The translations under genes and the position numbers were made by a program. A model generated the notes under the pieces. It did not search any database and was not told the origin of the DNA. It was given only the letters and a program-made list of their open reading frames with translations. DNA of 64,000 nucleotides from Halobellus sp. LT62 (GTDB lineage Archaea > Halobacteriota > Halobacteria > Halobacteriales > Haloferacaceae): NCBI RefSeq assembly GCF_037031285.1, contig NZ_JAYEZO010000001.1, forward strand, positions 1,116,001 through 1,180,000. The letters run 5' to 3'. Shown piece by piece: positions 1 through 9,220 of the stretch. Numbering within the stretch: position 1 is the first letter of the stretch; every line of letters starts with the position of its first letter.

Positions 1-19
1 TCGCCGGACCTCCCAATAG

Positions 20-2206
20 TCAGCGCTGAATATCCGCATCAGAGATTTCGAACCGGGCGCCACCGGCAGTACTCTCGGATATCGTGATATCCCAACCATG
101 TCCGTCAACGATTTCGCGGACAATATAGAGTCCAAACCCGGTTCCATCATCTTGTGAGGTAAACCCACGTTCAAATACTCGGTCACGATCAGACTTGGAT
201 ATTCCAGGGCCATTATCGGCGATCGCAAATCCGTCCTCGATAGCTTCGACCCAGATTCGGACATCGGATCCCCCGTGTTCAATTGCATTCCGGAAAATGT
301 TTTCAAAGAGTTGGCTAAGACGATCATCGTCAGCCGATATTTCGCCTAAATCGTTATGAAGTACGAGCTCTCCAGCAGAATTAGTATCGAGAACAGTCTC
401 CCATGCCGAGCTAGCTATATACTGTAGGTCGACAGATTCCAGTTCGCCGATTTGTTGATTCTCGCGTGCTAGATAGAGCAAGTCATCGATGATTCGCTCC
501 ATCCGATCAAGGGCCACCTCGATTCGATCGAATTGTTCGGGGTCACCATCTTCACGGGCGAGTTCGAGGAATCCAGTAGCAACCGAGAGCGGATTCTGAA
601 GATCATGACTTACTACGGAGGCGAATTCTTCGAGGCGATCGTTTTTGCGTTGGAGCTCTTCCTCGCGCCGCTGTCGTTCCGTTACGTCTCGAGCGGTCAA
701 AACGACCGCTCTCTTGCCGTCGATCCGGGTTTGTAAGGGCGCTATCCGTGCCTCAAACCATCGATCACCAGCCGGCACGTTGAGTTCGTATTCGAGTGTT
801 TGTACGTCACCTGTTTCCAGTGTCTTCTTGATTGTTGAAAAAATCTGCCTGCCAAGGTCTTCTGGAAGCAACTCCTGCATCTGCTGATCGCGAAGCGTCT
901 CAGCGGGAAGATAGAGATGCTCCTCGTGGTCAGGACCAACGAAGCACTCCTTCGTGTAGCCTTCTTCGTCAACGATGAACGTGATATCCGGTGTAGTCTT
1001 TGTGAAGGCTTTCAACTGGCGTTCACGTCGTTTCTGCTCGGTGAGATCGATATAGATGGCGAAGCCTCCCCGTTGATCGGCCCCTGAGGGATCACCAAAT
1101 GGAACGACAGTGAGCAAAAAGTCACGCGTCCCGTCCACTGCATCGCGTTGGACCTCGGTTTCGAACTGCTCTCCCTCCCGAACGCATTCGTTGAACTCAT
1201 CGGCATCTGATTCGCATTCTGCTGGTACGATGAGATCGTCGAGCGATTCTCCAATAACGGCATCCCCATCGACACCGAACGTCCGCTCGAATGCAGGGTT
1301 CACTCCCTGAATCAAAGGATAGTCCTCCTCAAAAACCGTCTCTGCGAGAGGAACATCGATATGTTGCCACAGGATGGCAAATCGGTCACGTTCGGTTTGG
1401 AGCGCCGACTCACGCGCTTTGAGTTCAGAGATGTCATGTGCAACGAGCAGGAGCCGATGTTGCCCGCCCAATGTAACCGGCTTCATTGTCAATTCCGCCC
1501 AGAACGAATTACCATCAGCCCCCTCACACTTCCAGTTGACCGATCGTTCTCCCTCCTCAAGTGTTCGTTCGAACAGTTCGTGGGCTCGTTCTTTGGTGAA
1601 GTTTGAGTCGTCAGAACTCAAATCATCGATCGACTGAGTTTTCAATTCCTCCTGTGAGTAGCCCCAGAGGTTGGAAGCTGAGGAGTTGACACCAACAACG
1701 TCGAAACTGGTCGCATCATAAACCAAGACAGCCGCATTGACGGCGTTGAATAGCTCTCGGTATTCGAGGCTTTTGCGATAGTCTTCGACAAGGTCTGCAA
1801 CGATAGCCGCCAATTTCTCCCATTGCCTCGATTCTGAATGCTCTAGATACTCGGATACGTCAGCCGAGATAGCTTCGGAAACGACCCCCTCGTCTCCACT
1901 ATCGGTCGAAAGAATGAATGGCAATTCGGGATACTCCTCCCGGACTGTTTTGAGCACCTCGAGTCCATTCGAGTTCGGCAAGTGGTGTCTACTAACAATA
2001 CAGTCGATCTGTTCTTCATCAATCAGCGTGAGAATGTTCTCAGTACCGCTTTTCGTGACTATCTGGAACGGTTGTTGATGTTCCAGACGCGTCGCTGAGG
2101 GCTCTCCGTCACCGTCCCCGTCAATATAAAGGATCCGAACAGGCGACGTGAAATTCGATTGCCGTATCCAGCCCTCTCCGTGGTCCGTACTGCTAGCGTT
2201 TTTCAT
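20..2206 (-). CDS. Hybrid PAS histidine kinase with degenerate receiver domain
   Basis: A 728-residue soluble sensor kinase with no membrane segment. In order: a receiver-like domain (about 22-135), three PAS domains (about 150-265, 275-395, 405-515), a HisKA helix with phospho-acceptor His534 in VVSHDLQNP, and an HATPase domain (about 620-725) with N box NIFRNAIEHG, G1 DNGPGI and G2 GTGFGLYIV. The receiver has Arg73 (CIVSRHHLP) where the phosphorylated Asp of the family sits, so this domain probably cannot be phosphorylated. The kinase core looks intact. The start overlaps the stop of the preceding kinase by 4 bases, so it is the last gene of a four-gene signalling operon. The PAS domains suggest a cytoplasmic redox, light or small-molecule cue; the ligand is unknown. 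Confidence 0.9.
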   Translation of the reverse strand: MKNASSTDHGEGWIRQSNFTSPVRILYIDGDGDGEPSATRLEHQQPFQIVTKSGTENILTLIDEEQIDCIVSRHHLPNSNGLEVLKTVREEYPELPFILSTDSGDEGVVSEAISADVSEYLEHSESRQWEKLAAIVADLVEDYRKSLEYRELFNAVNAAVLVYDATSFDVVGVNSSASNLWGYSQEELKTQSIDDLSSDDSNFTKERAHELFERTLEEGERSVNWKCEGADGNSFWAELTMKPVTLGGQHRLLLVAHDISELKARESALQTERDRFAILWQHIDVPLAETVFEEDYPLIQGVNPAFERTFGVDGDAVIGESLDDLIVPAECESDADEFNECVREGEQFETEVQRDAVDGTRDFLLTVVPFGDPSGADQRGGFAIYIDLTEQKRRERQLKAFTKTTPDITFIVDEEGYTKECFVGPDHEEHLYLPAETLRDQQMQELLPEDLGRQIFSTIKKTLETGDVQTLEYELNVPAGDRWFEARIAPLQTRIDGKRAVVLTARDVTERQRREEELQRKNDRLEEFASVVSHDLQNPLSVATGFLELAREDGDPEQFDRIEVALDRMERIIDDLLYLARENQQIGELESVDLQYIASSAWETVLDTNSAGELVLHNDLGEISADDDRLSQLFENIFRNAIEHGGSDVRIWVEAIEDGFAIADNGPGISKSDRDRVFERGFTSQDDGTGFGLYIVREIVDGHGWDITISESTAGGARFEISDADIQR

Positions 2207-4077
2207 TCGTCGTTGCTCAAGCCTTCGATGTTGTATAGTTCGAAACGAGTGCCGTCGTCTTCGCTCTCAGTGATTCGAATCTCCCAGTCGTGTGCGTCGA
2301 CAATTTGTGCGATCGTCGCCAATCCGAAGCCCGTTCCATCGTGTTTTGTCGAATATTCAGCTTCGAATACCTTATCACGCTGTTCTGGAGGGATGCCAGG
2401 ACCATCGTCCGCGACATAGAACCCCTGTACATCGGGCAGGAGTCCAACGCGTACGGTGACATCATCAGGACCGTGTTCGTTCGCATTCCGGAACAGGTTC
2501 TCGAAAATTTGTTGAAGACGACTGGCGTCTGCATCGATCGTCGTCGTTTCCTCTATCGAGAGTGTGGCACTACCAGTCTGGAGTAACGCCCACGATTTAT
2601 CCGCGACAGTTGCCAGCTCGACAGAATCGTATTCGCTCAGACTGATCTGTTCACCGGTTTGCGCGAGAGTGAGGATGTCAGAGATCAGGTTTTCCATTCG
2701 AGCGAGTGCTCGGTTGGCTGTCTCGTAGTATTTTGCCTCACCGGTTTCATTGAGTAATTCGAGATTCCCCTGTGCGACGCTCAAGGGATTACGAAGGTCG
2801 TGTGAAAGTCGCTCAGCGAAGTGTTCGAGTCGCTGGATCTGTTGTTTGTCCTGTTTTTGTTCCGTAATATCGGTGAAGATTGCGTATGTTTCGGTGACAC
2901 CGCCATCAGAACGTATCGGCACTGCTCGATGGCTGAACGTGCGAATACCGTTCGCTGTTTGGCACTGGAGTTCCGTTTCCACTCGTTCTCCTTCCTTCAC
3001 TCGTTGGGCAATGCGCCGACCCTTTTTACGACTCTCTGAGGGGAGGATGGTCTCCTCAAATGGTTCACCGATCACATCGCCTGCTTCGAATCCGAATGTC
3101 GTCTCGAATGCTGAGTTCACATCGACGATAACAGGGCTATCGCACTCGAACTCGCAGTAGGCAACGCAATCAGTCGTATTGTCGAAGAGTGTCTGAAGGT
3201 GATCGGGATCGCGCTCCAATTCACTCTCCGTACCCTCCTTGCGTTCGGAGATGTCAGTGATAAACCCCTCAAGTGCTTGGGGCTCTCCGTTGACCGGGTT
3301 CAGGCCCCGACCACGTTCCCAGACCCACTTCTCGGTATCATCCTTGGTGACGATGCGATACGTAAGTTCGAACGGGTCAGACTCACCGAGCGCGTCTTGA
3401 ACAGTTTGCCAGACCAAGTCACGATCCGCTGGATGAATAATATCAGCTCCAAACGAAACTTCACCACATTCGATTTCTGCAGATGTATATCCGGTGAGAG
3501 ACTCACACTCTCCCTCGACGCTTTTCATCGGCCATCCTCTCTCCGTTCGACAGCGATAGACGACGCCCGGAAGGTTGTTGATCAATGTGTCGAGACGGCG
3601 TCCACGTTCAGCGGAAGCTATCTGGAACCGATATCCTTCGACAACGTTTGCGATCCGGTTGGCTAGTATTTCATACTGATCTGTTCCACTCACTTTTTGC
3701 ATATAATCGGTCACACCGGCCGACACGGCATCGCTAGCGACCTCTTCGCTACCCTTGCCAGTAAAGAGAATGAACGGCAGATGCGGGTAATCCGCGCGCA
3801 CCTCCCGAAGGAACTCAATTCCATTCTTATTGGGCATCTCGTAGTCACTCACAACGCAGTCGACAGCATCTCCATCACGCAAACGGGCCAGTGCATCGTC
3901 AGCACTCGTTTCGACGATCGTCTCGATTTTGTCGCTCGTGCGCTCGAGGAACGTTGTAGCCATCTCCGCGAAGTCTGGTTCGTCGTCGACGTGAAGGACG
4001 GTGATCGTGTCGGCGTCGACGTGCGCCTCTACGTCGATTGCAGATGCTAGCGTTTCTAATTGTGGTGTGTCAGACAT
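2203..4077 (-). CDS. Hybrid receiver-PAS-PAS histidine kinase
   Basis: A 624-residue soluble kinase. The N-terminal receiver (about 25-140) has the acidic pair in HVDDEPD and phospho-acceptor Asp78 in VVSDYEMPN. Two PAS domains (about 155-280 and 290-405) follow, then HisKA with His426 in RLSHDLRNP, and an HATPase domain with NLFRNANEHG, DDGPGIP and GTGFGLAT. It resembles the downstream kinase closely in its core, suggesting an old duplication, but here the receiver Asp is kept. It overlaps the downstream kinase by 4 bases and lies 3 bases after the REC-HalX gene. Likely phospho-partner of that regulator; the signal is not known. Confidence 0.92.
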   Translation of the reverse strand: MSDTPQLETLASAIDVEAHVDADTITVLHVDDEPDFAEMATTFLERTSDKIETIVETSADDALARLRDGDAVDCVVSDYEMPNKNGIEFLREVRADYPHLPFILFTGKGSEEVASDAVSAGVTDYMQKVSGTDQYEILANRIANVVEGYRFQIASAERGRRLDTLINNLPGVVYRCRTERGWPMKSVEGECESLTGYTSAEIECGEVSFGADIIHPADRDLVWQTVQDALGESDPFELTYRIVTKDDTEKWVWERGRGLNPVNGEPQALEGFITDISERKEGTESELERDPDHLQTLFDNTTDCVAYCEFECDSPVIVDVNSAFETTFGFEAGDVIGEPFEETILPSESRKKGRRIAQRVKEGERVETELQCQTANGIRTFSHRAVPIRSDGGVTETYAIFTDITEQKQDKQQIQRLEHFAERLSHDLRNPLSVAQGNLELLNETGEAKYYETANRALARMENLISDILTLAQTGEQISLSEYDSVELATVADKSWALLQTGSATLSIEETTTIDADASRLQQIFENLFRNANEHGPDDVTVRVGLLPDVQGFYVADDGPGIPPEQRDKVFEAEYSTKHDGTGFGLATIAQIVDAHDWEIRITESEDDGTRFELYNIEGLSNDE

Positions 4078-4080
4078 AAA

Positions 4081-4725
4081 TTATCCCGTAGGTGAATTCC
4101 AATCCGATCCGCCTGGTTGCCCGTTCTCGTCTGGCGCGTGTGCATCGATATTATGTGCTGAGAGATCGAGATCGCGGAACAATACTCGATAGTCCGCGGC
4201 ATCGAGTTGTGCGAGCAGCCGCTCTGACTGGTTCCGGCAGTCCTCAAACTCAGTCGTTAGCGTCGCATACTCGCGACTCGACTCAAGCTCACACTTCGAT
4301 TTTGCTGCCTCCAAGACAGCTAGCTTCGATGCCAACGAGAAATATGTCCGTAAGCTCGCGTCAACGGAGCCGATGGTAAGCAGTCGCTCGACTGTTGCTC
4401 GTAATTCTTCTTCGGAACTGGGTTTCATAAGATACGCATCAAAGCCCATCTGGATGATATCGAACTCCGGCTCAAGACCGGTAACCATCGCAACGCGACA
4501 GTCAAGCCCTTCTGACCGTATTTCATCTAGGACATCATCGCCCGATAGATCAGGCATCTGCCGGTCAAGTAAAACCACAGCTACGTCTTCAGTTAGTATC
4601 TCGAGCGCTTCCGCCCCATCATAGGCCGTTTGCACATCGTAGGTGTCCTGTAACCAAGCCGTATGGAGGTCACCGACGTCTTCCTGGTCATCCACGACGA
4701 CAACTTGTGGCGCTTCACCAGCCAT
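4081..4725 (-). CDS. Response regulator, REC-HalX
   Basis: A 214-residue response regulator. Residues 5-125 form a receiver with the acidic pair at VVDDQED and phospho-acceptor Asp54 in VLLDRQMPD. The C-terminal part (about 150-214) is the helical HalX domain of haloarchaeal regulators, which has no known DNA-binding fold. The ATG at 4725 was chosen because the receiver begins straight after it; the frame stays open further upstream but that part has no homology-like pattern. It overlaps the upstream HalOD1 gene by 11 bases and is 3 bases from the hybrid kinase. Probably the output or relay protein of this operon. Confidence 0.9.
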   Translation of the reverse strand: MAGEAPQVVVVDDQEDVGDLHTAWLQDTYDVQTAYDGAEALEILTEDVAVVLLDRQMPDLSGDDVLDEIRSEGLDCRVAMVTGLEPEFDIIQMGFDAYLMKPSSEEELRATVERLLTIGSVDASLRTYFSLASKLAVLEAAKSKCELESSREYATLTTEFEDCRNQSERLLAQLDAADYRVLFRDLDLSAHNIDAHAPDENGQPGGSDWNSPTG

Positions 4726-5329
4726 TATTTCCTCTCTCTGATGAGGGACGAGAAGCGTGATCGAACTTGATTTGACCCGAAGCCTCGACAGTAATCCTGA
4801 ATCCATCCACTGAAAACGATAACCACCCAGCATCCCGCCGGGATTGCTCATCAATAGGCGCAAATAGCCGATCGAGCGAATCGAGATCGATTATCTTGGT
4901 GAGGGGCACCGGATACGTCAAATCACGTTGTTGAGAGAATTCCTTAAGCGCTTGCAGTAACGTGATGCTGAACGAGGAGACCGCCGTCCACTCGTGTTTC
5001 GCTTGATACACCTCACGTTGTGAGGGAGCCGGAGAGACATTCAGCTCTTCCTGAGGAACGACAGTTATCCCGTCATCCAGCCATACGGCAATCCAACAAT
5101 CCTCGAATGGGAAAGTTATCTGTGCCTCACCGCTTCGGTTGCTTCTCGGCTCGTCAGCAAATAATTGATTCAAGGCATCGGGATCAAGAACCTCGTACAG
5201 GGGAGGCAGCTCTAATGCGTCGGTGTCGGTCACTTCTGCAACTGCCAAGCCCACGGCCGTACTTGGTTCCTCCTCCGCTACACACCGGTTCTGGGTGATA
5301 TTGGGAGGGGAATTATCCAACAAGTGCAT
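4715..5329 (-). CDS. Tandem HalOD1 output-domain protein
   Basis: A 204-residue protein made of two HalOD1 (haloarchaeal output domain 1) units. The first carries ELPPLYEVLDPDALNQLF near residue 45 and the second PVPLTKIIDLDSLDRLF near residue 140. Both are followed by a strand-rich half ending in a hydrophobic phrase about a quantity to be tested (FPFEDCWIAVW and SFSVDGFRITV). HalOD1 domains usually sit alone or follow a receiver; a free-standing tandem pair is less common. The ATG at 5329 is preferred to upstream starts because the conserved region begins after it. First gene of the signalling operon. Biochemical role unknown. Confidence 0.8.
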   Translation of the reverse strand: MHLLDNSPPNITQNRCVAEEEPSTAVGLAVAEVTDTDALELPPLYEVLDPDALNQLFADEPRSNRSGEAQITFPFEDCWIAVWLDDGITVVPQEELNVSPAPSQREVYQAKHEWTAVSSFSITLLQALKEFSQQRDLTYPVPLTKIIDLDSLDRLFAPIDEQSRRDAGWLSFSVDGFRITVEASGQIKFDHASRPSSERGNNGW

Positions 5330-5459
5330 TATCAAACCCAGCGTTTTCGACCGGAAGTCGATTGCCGCTACGTATGATGAGGGGGAGGCGGTTCTATATT
5401 CTACATTTGTAGAAAGACAGTGGTGAACGCCTAGTCGAATCAAGGACTAAGTTGGATTC

Positions 5460-5711
5460 TCAATTGCCAGTACGCCGCTGTCGTTCTTTTTTGAGCCGCT
5501 GACAGCCAGTCACTAACGTCTCAGGGATTTCCGCTGATATGGAATGTAATGCCCCGAAAACAACTGCAACCTCCTCGAACCGTGGTCCACGAGTGGCGCT
5601 TAATGGATCAGCCTTCCACTCGGTATATCCAAGATCCGCTAACAGCGGGGGATGACAGTGGTATAGTTCGACTCTCAGGGATTCTGAATTAGTAGGTACG
5701 TTTGGATTCAT
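5460..5711 (-). CDS. Small hypothetical protein
   Basis: An 83-residue soluble protein with an ATG at 5711 (a TTG lies five codons upstream). I do not recognise the family. The central part, around LYHCHPPLLADLGYTEWKA and FEEVAVVFGAL, has a regular codon pattern and hydrophobic spacing consistent with a folded domain, and the C-terminus is basic (KKERQRRTGN). It lies upstream of the HalOD1 operon on the same strand with a 130-base gap, so it may be co-transcribed. No start or domain evidence goes beyond this. Confidence 0.45.
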   Translation of the reverse strand: MNPNVPTNSESLRVELYHCHPPLLADLGYTEWKADPLSATRGPRFEEVAVVFGALHSISAEIPETLVTGCQRLKKERQRRTGN

Positions 5712-6007
5712 TGCGCTCTCTGGCAAGAAAACTGGAGTATCTGCTGTACTGTCTATTAACGAGACGATCAGTTGTCGGCGTGGCTCAGCAGAAACGGCTT
5801 TGAAAGCGTTATTCCACCGTTCGACTACTCTTGCCCCTCAGTAAATCGGGTGGTTACCATACTTGAGCGAACTACGGTTAGAAATTTAACTATTAGTTGC
5901 GCAGGGGCGATGTGAGTTCCTATTCCGATACTTCGTTAGCTACTCAGAATCGAGGGATCTGCGAGTAGGCGAAGATACGTACAACAGGGAACGGGCTCAC
6001 CGCGTAC
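5712..6007. other. Gene-free stretch
   Basis: About 300 bases between the end of the MEDS/HTH_10 regulator and the small hypothetical gene, both on the minus strand. It is AT-richer than its surroundings and probably holds the promoter of the downstream signalling genes. I see no gene, strong hairpin or repeat in it. Confidence 0.5.
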
Positions 6008-8353
6008 TCACTTATCCCCGAAGATCTCGGTCAATACGCGCCGATGAGCTTCGCGCAGGTGCCGACTGATAGTCGGATGGGTTACTCCAAGCATCTCTGC
6101 AAGCTCTTCGGTCGATGTATCTCGGGGCCACTCGAAATAGCCGCCGAAATACGCCGTTTTGAGTGTCTCCAGTTGTCGCTGTGTCAGAGACTGTTGGATA
6201 TCCGCTCGAAATCCGGCAGGAGTCCGAACTGTTCTCTCTCGTTGGTTTTTCGAAACGAGTTCGACTTCCGGATATCTACGTCTGAAAGCATGCATAAATT
6301 CGCTCACGCTTTTTTCACCGGGCAGATCAAGAACGGTGTGTGCGGATTCGTTATTTGCCACTAAGGTCTTAGGGACGACGTTATGCTCTAAGAGGAACTC
6401 GAGAAAGCAATCGCCGGTGACCGCACACTCATACAAGTAGTCGCTTTCGCGTTCTGTCACGACCGTCGCCGTTTCTACGACAGGTGCCGTCTCAACAAAG
6501 TCGAGGAGTTGTTCGGGCGGTGTATCAATTCCCGCGAAGACATGAAACGACTCATCATCTGCGGGGACGACGCCCTCCAACACAAACTGACAGTCCAGCT
6601 CTGATACAAGCTGAATCGCCGCGTGCTCATCACTATGGAGGCGAAGCTTGACTTCAGTCACTCGGTCTCCCACGAGTGCCCGTTTCCGCTCAATTCCGTT
6701 GATTGTCCGAGCGACTAATCCAGATAGGCGTTCAAAGACGCCTCGTACCTCTTCATCCAAGACACGAGCGTCTCGTAAGTAGACAGTGAGAACTCCATGC
6801 AATTCCTCATCGTATAGAAGTGGGAGACTGATGACTGAACGGACACCTCGTTGTAGCGCTTCTTTCCTCCAATCCTGCATCGGAGTGGGTGACCGCACGT
6901 TCTGGACTGACTGGGAGTCGCGAGTCATCGCAGCCGCCCACGACGGCTCAGTCTCGGTCGCCTCCCACTCGGAAGCGATTGCGTCGAAATATCCGTCCGG
7001 GTCTCCAGCGATATGGATATTCTCTAGCTGTTCAGTCGCTGTGTCGAAACCACCGACCCATGCAAATGCTACGTCCTCAATCGTTGTGAGATCGTCGCAA
7101 GCAGCGGTCAGTATCTCGCGTCTCGTCGAAGCGCTAATGAGAACATCGCTCAATCGCTGGAAGACTTCGTTGATCCGTTCTACCCGACGGAGACGTTCGT
7201 TCTGACGCTCCAACTCGGAATTTTTTCGCTCGATCGCGGACTCGTACTCCTGTCGGTCAAGGGTAGCCTCAGCGATCCCGGCTACAGTTTCTAGAAGATG
7301 CCAGTCCGGTTCTGAAAGGTTCCATTCCTCGTTGTTGGCAACGAGGAAGACACCGTGATTTCCCAGTGGGAGAAGAGCCCCGTTCAATCGGTTCGTGTCG
7401 CTCTCAGTAGATTCAGCTATCGTCTCGTCGAACGTCTGCTTACTCCGGTCTGTGAAGGCACCCCAGATCTGATCGTGAAGAACTGGCTCTATTTCCTCAA
7501 TGTCGACTGTCTGGTCGAACTGCTTCTTTTCTACAAGTTCGAGACTCCCCGTTTCTTCGTCATAGACCCAAATCGAAGCGATGGAAGCGTCCAGCGAATT
7601 CCTGATCGTATCGAATGGAAGTTTGAGGGGTTCGTCTTTCCCGGGGTGATTGGCTTGTTGAATCGTTCGGTTGAGCGATTCGAGATACTGTTCCCGTTCG
7701 GAAAGTGATCGCTGGGTCTCTTGATGCTGCGAGAGCGCCCACAGTTTCTGATCGAGGTCGTCCGCGCTGGCCGCTACTGCCGAAAGTTCTGGAGGAGATC
7801 GATAGTAGATGTTCTCAATGGCGTCTGATCCCTCCGCGACTTTCGGATGGGAGCAGAGCGTATCAGAAAGCAGATCCGCCGAAAATCGGGATCGGTTATA
7901 GAGACAGAGGCCCATCGCAGGACGTTCTCGAAAGACCCTATTCATTCGTCGCTCGTACTCCCGCCACTCGTCAAGGTCGACATCAGAGTCAGTAATCCAG
8001 CTGGTTTCACCAGCGATACAGACGCCGTTATACCCCTCCGAGAGAGCAGTATCAATCAGCTCCTCGAGTAAATCGACCGTTCTTACCGAGTCGAACTCGC
8101 TATTTTCGAGATAGATGTGATCGGGTAAACGGAACAACAAATCGCCGGAACCAATACGGGTGATGACGTCGATACCGCCCTCAACCAGACCTTCAGTTAT
8201 CGATTGGTGCCTCTCTTCACCACCGACATAGATACATTGTTTGTCCGACTCAAGGCCCTCTCGGAAGAAGGAGATAACGCCGTCTACGACTTCGGCTTCG
8301 GCCTCGTGAATGAGGACAGAATGTTCGTGAGAGGGAGGATGGTGCGTAGACAT
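6008..8353 (-). CDS. MEDS-GAF-GAF HTH_10 (Bat-like) regulator
   Basis: A 781-residue soluble sensor-regulator. Residues about 10-190 form a MEDS domain (start HSVLIHEAEAEVVDGVISF, end LCLYNRSRF), seen in DcmR-type and archaeal sensors. GAF domains follow at about 220-370 and 390-550, separated by a charged coiled-coil around residue 375. A bacterio-opsin activator output region (about 560-700) precedes the C-terminal HTH_10 (about 720-775), with TQRQLETLKTAYFGGYFEWP and the recognition helix in VTHPTISRHLREA. By family it should bind DNA in response to a small ligand or redox state. It is transcribed alone, away from the signalling operon. The target is unknown. Confidence 0.88.
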   Translation of the reverse strand: MSTHHPPSHEHSVLIHEAEAEVVDGVISFFREGLESDKQCIYVGGEERHQSITEGLVEGGIDVITRIGSGDLLFRLPDHIYLENSEFDSVRTVDLLEELIDTALSEGYNGVCIAGETSWITDSDVDLDEWREYERRMNRVFRERPAMGLCLYNRSRFSADLLSDTLCSHPKVAEGSDAIENIYYRSPPELSAVAASADDLDQKLWALSQHQETQRSLSEREQYLESLNRTIQQANHPGKDEPLKLPFDTIRNSLDASIASIWVYDEETGSLELVEKKQFDQTVDIEEIEPVLHDQIWGAFTDRSKQTFDETIAESTESDTNRLNGALLPLGNHGVFLVANNEEWNLSEPDWHLLETVAGIAEATLDRQEYESAIERKNSELERQNERLRRVERINEVFQRLSDVLISASTRREILTAACDDLTTIEDVAFAWVGGFDTATEQLENIHIAGDPDGYFDAIASEWEATETEPSWAAAMTRDSQSVQNVRSPTPMQDWRKEALQRGVRSVISLPLLYDEELHGVLTVYLRDARVLDEEVRGVFERLSGLVARTINGIERKRALVGDRVTEVKLRLHSDEHAAIQLVSELDCQFVLEGVVPADDESFHVFAGIDTPPEQLLDFVETAPVVETATVVTERESDYLYECAVTGDCFLEFLLEHNVVPKTLVANNESAHTVLDLPGEKSVSEFMHAFRRRYPEVELVSKNQRERTVRTPAGFRADIQQSLTQRQLETLKTAYFGGYFEWPRDTSTEELAEMLGVTHPTISRHLREAHRRVLTEIFGDK

Positions 8354-8512
8354 CTTTGCGATCAGTAGCCTATTGAGGACGGGTGGGAGGGTGGGGGACC
8401 GTTGAGCTAACGTTCTAACTACTTACTGCAGTATCAGAAACGTGCGGGTGAAAAATTTTACCTTTTATATATCCACCTCCGTTTGACCCATCCAATCAAT
8501 TGATTTGGTTAT

Positions 8513-9154
8513 TCACTCATCGGAGATCAGTGTCCGTTGGACCAAGTTCGAGATTCCCCTTCTAAGGCGGCCACTGACCGCCGCAGCCGAGAGATCCAAC
8601 TTGGTCGCTAATTCCTCCATAGTTAGATCGCGTGGTTCGTCAAAATAGCCCCCTCGATCTGCTGCAACGAGCGTCTCTCGCTGGGCAGGAGTCAATCCAT
8701 ACGCTTCGTCCATTGGCTCAGTCAAGGAGTGTACGTATTCGAGGTCAACATCAAATCCAATCTCCGAACAGTAGTCCCCAAACGCTGAGAGATCATCGTG
8801 CTCCTCAAACACGATCTCAAACTCCCATCGGTCTTCACCGACTGCCGATTTGAGAATGCCATTATTTGTTCGAACAGCGTCCAGAAGGCCTTGGACAGTC
8901 GTTTTCCACTCAGTTCGGTAGAGCCGGCTGCCTTCGAGTGAGTCTATCTTTTCGATCGTATCAATCGATGGTTCTGTCCGGACGGCTTTTTCGAATCCGT
9001 CAAATGATGAGCCCCATACCCAAAAGTACGGCATTACACCGATCCGTGTCGGAATATTGCAGGCAAATTCGATACTCTCGATTTCGTCGGTTTCTAATGG
9101 GTCCCCAAGAACGAACGACTCTGAAGGGAGTGCGAACGCTGCCACTAAACTCAT
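8513..9154 (-). CDS. HTH_10 (Bat-like) transcriptional regulator
   Basis: A 213-residue regulator of the short Bat type: an N-terminal sensor-like half (residues 1-150) without a recognisable ligand domain, then a C-terminal HTH_10 with LTPAQRETLVAADRGGYFDEP and a recognition helix around LDLSAAAVSGRLRRG. The ATG at 9154 was taken because MSLVAAFALP opens the usual family N-terminus; the longer form adds six residues starting from a non-ATG codon. It is followed on the same strand, after a 159-base gap, by the large MEDS/HTH_10 regulator. The two share the same output domain and may control related genes. Confidence 0.82.
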   Translation of the reverse strand: MSLVAAFALPSESFVLGDPLETDEIESIEFACNIPTRIGVMPYFWVWGSSFDGFEKAVRTEPSIDTIEKIDSLEGSRLYRTEWKTTVQGLLDAVRTNNGILKSAVGEDRWEFEIVFEEHDDLSAFGDYCSEIGFDVDLEYVHSLTEPMDEAYGLTPAQRETLVAADRGGYFDEPRDLTMEELATKLDLSAAAVSGRLRRGISNLVQRTLISDE

Positions 9155-9220
9155 AATATGAATCCGCAACAAGGCGGCCTATAGCTTTCGGGCACTCAAA
9201 AAGTCACACCTGAAAGATAG

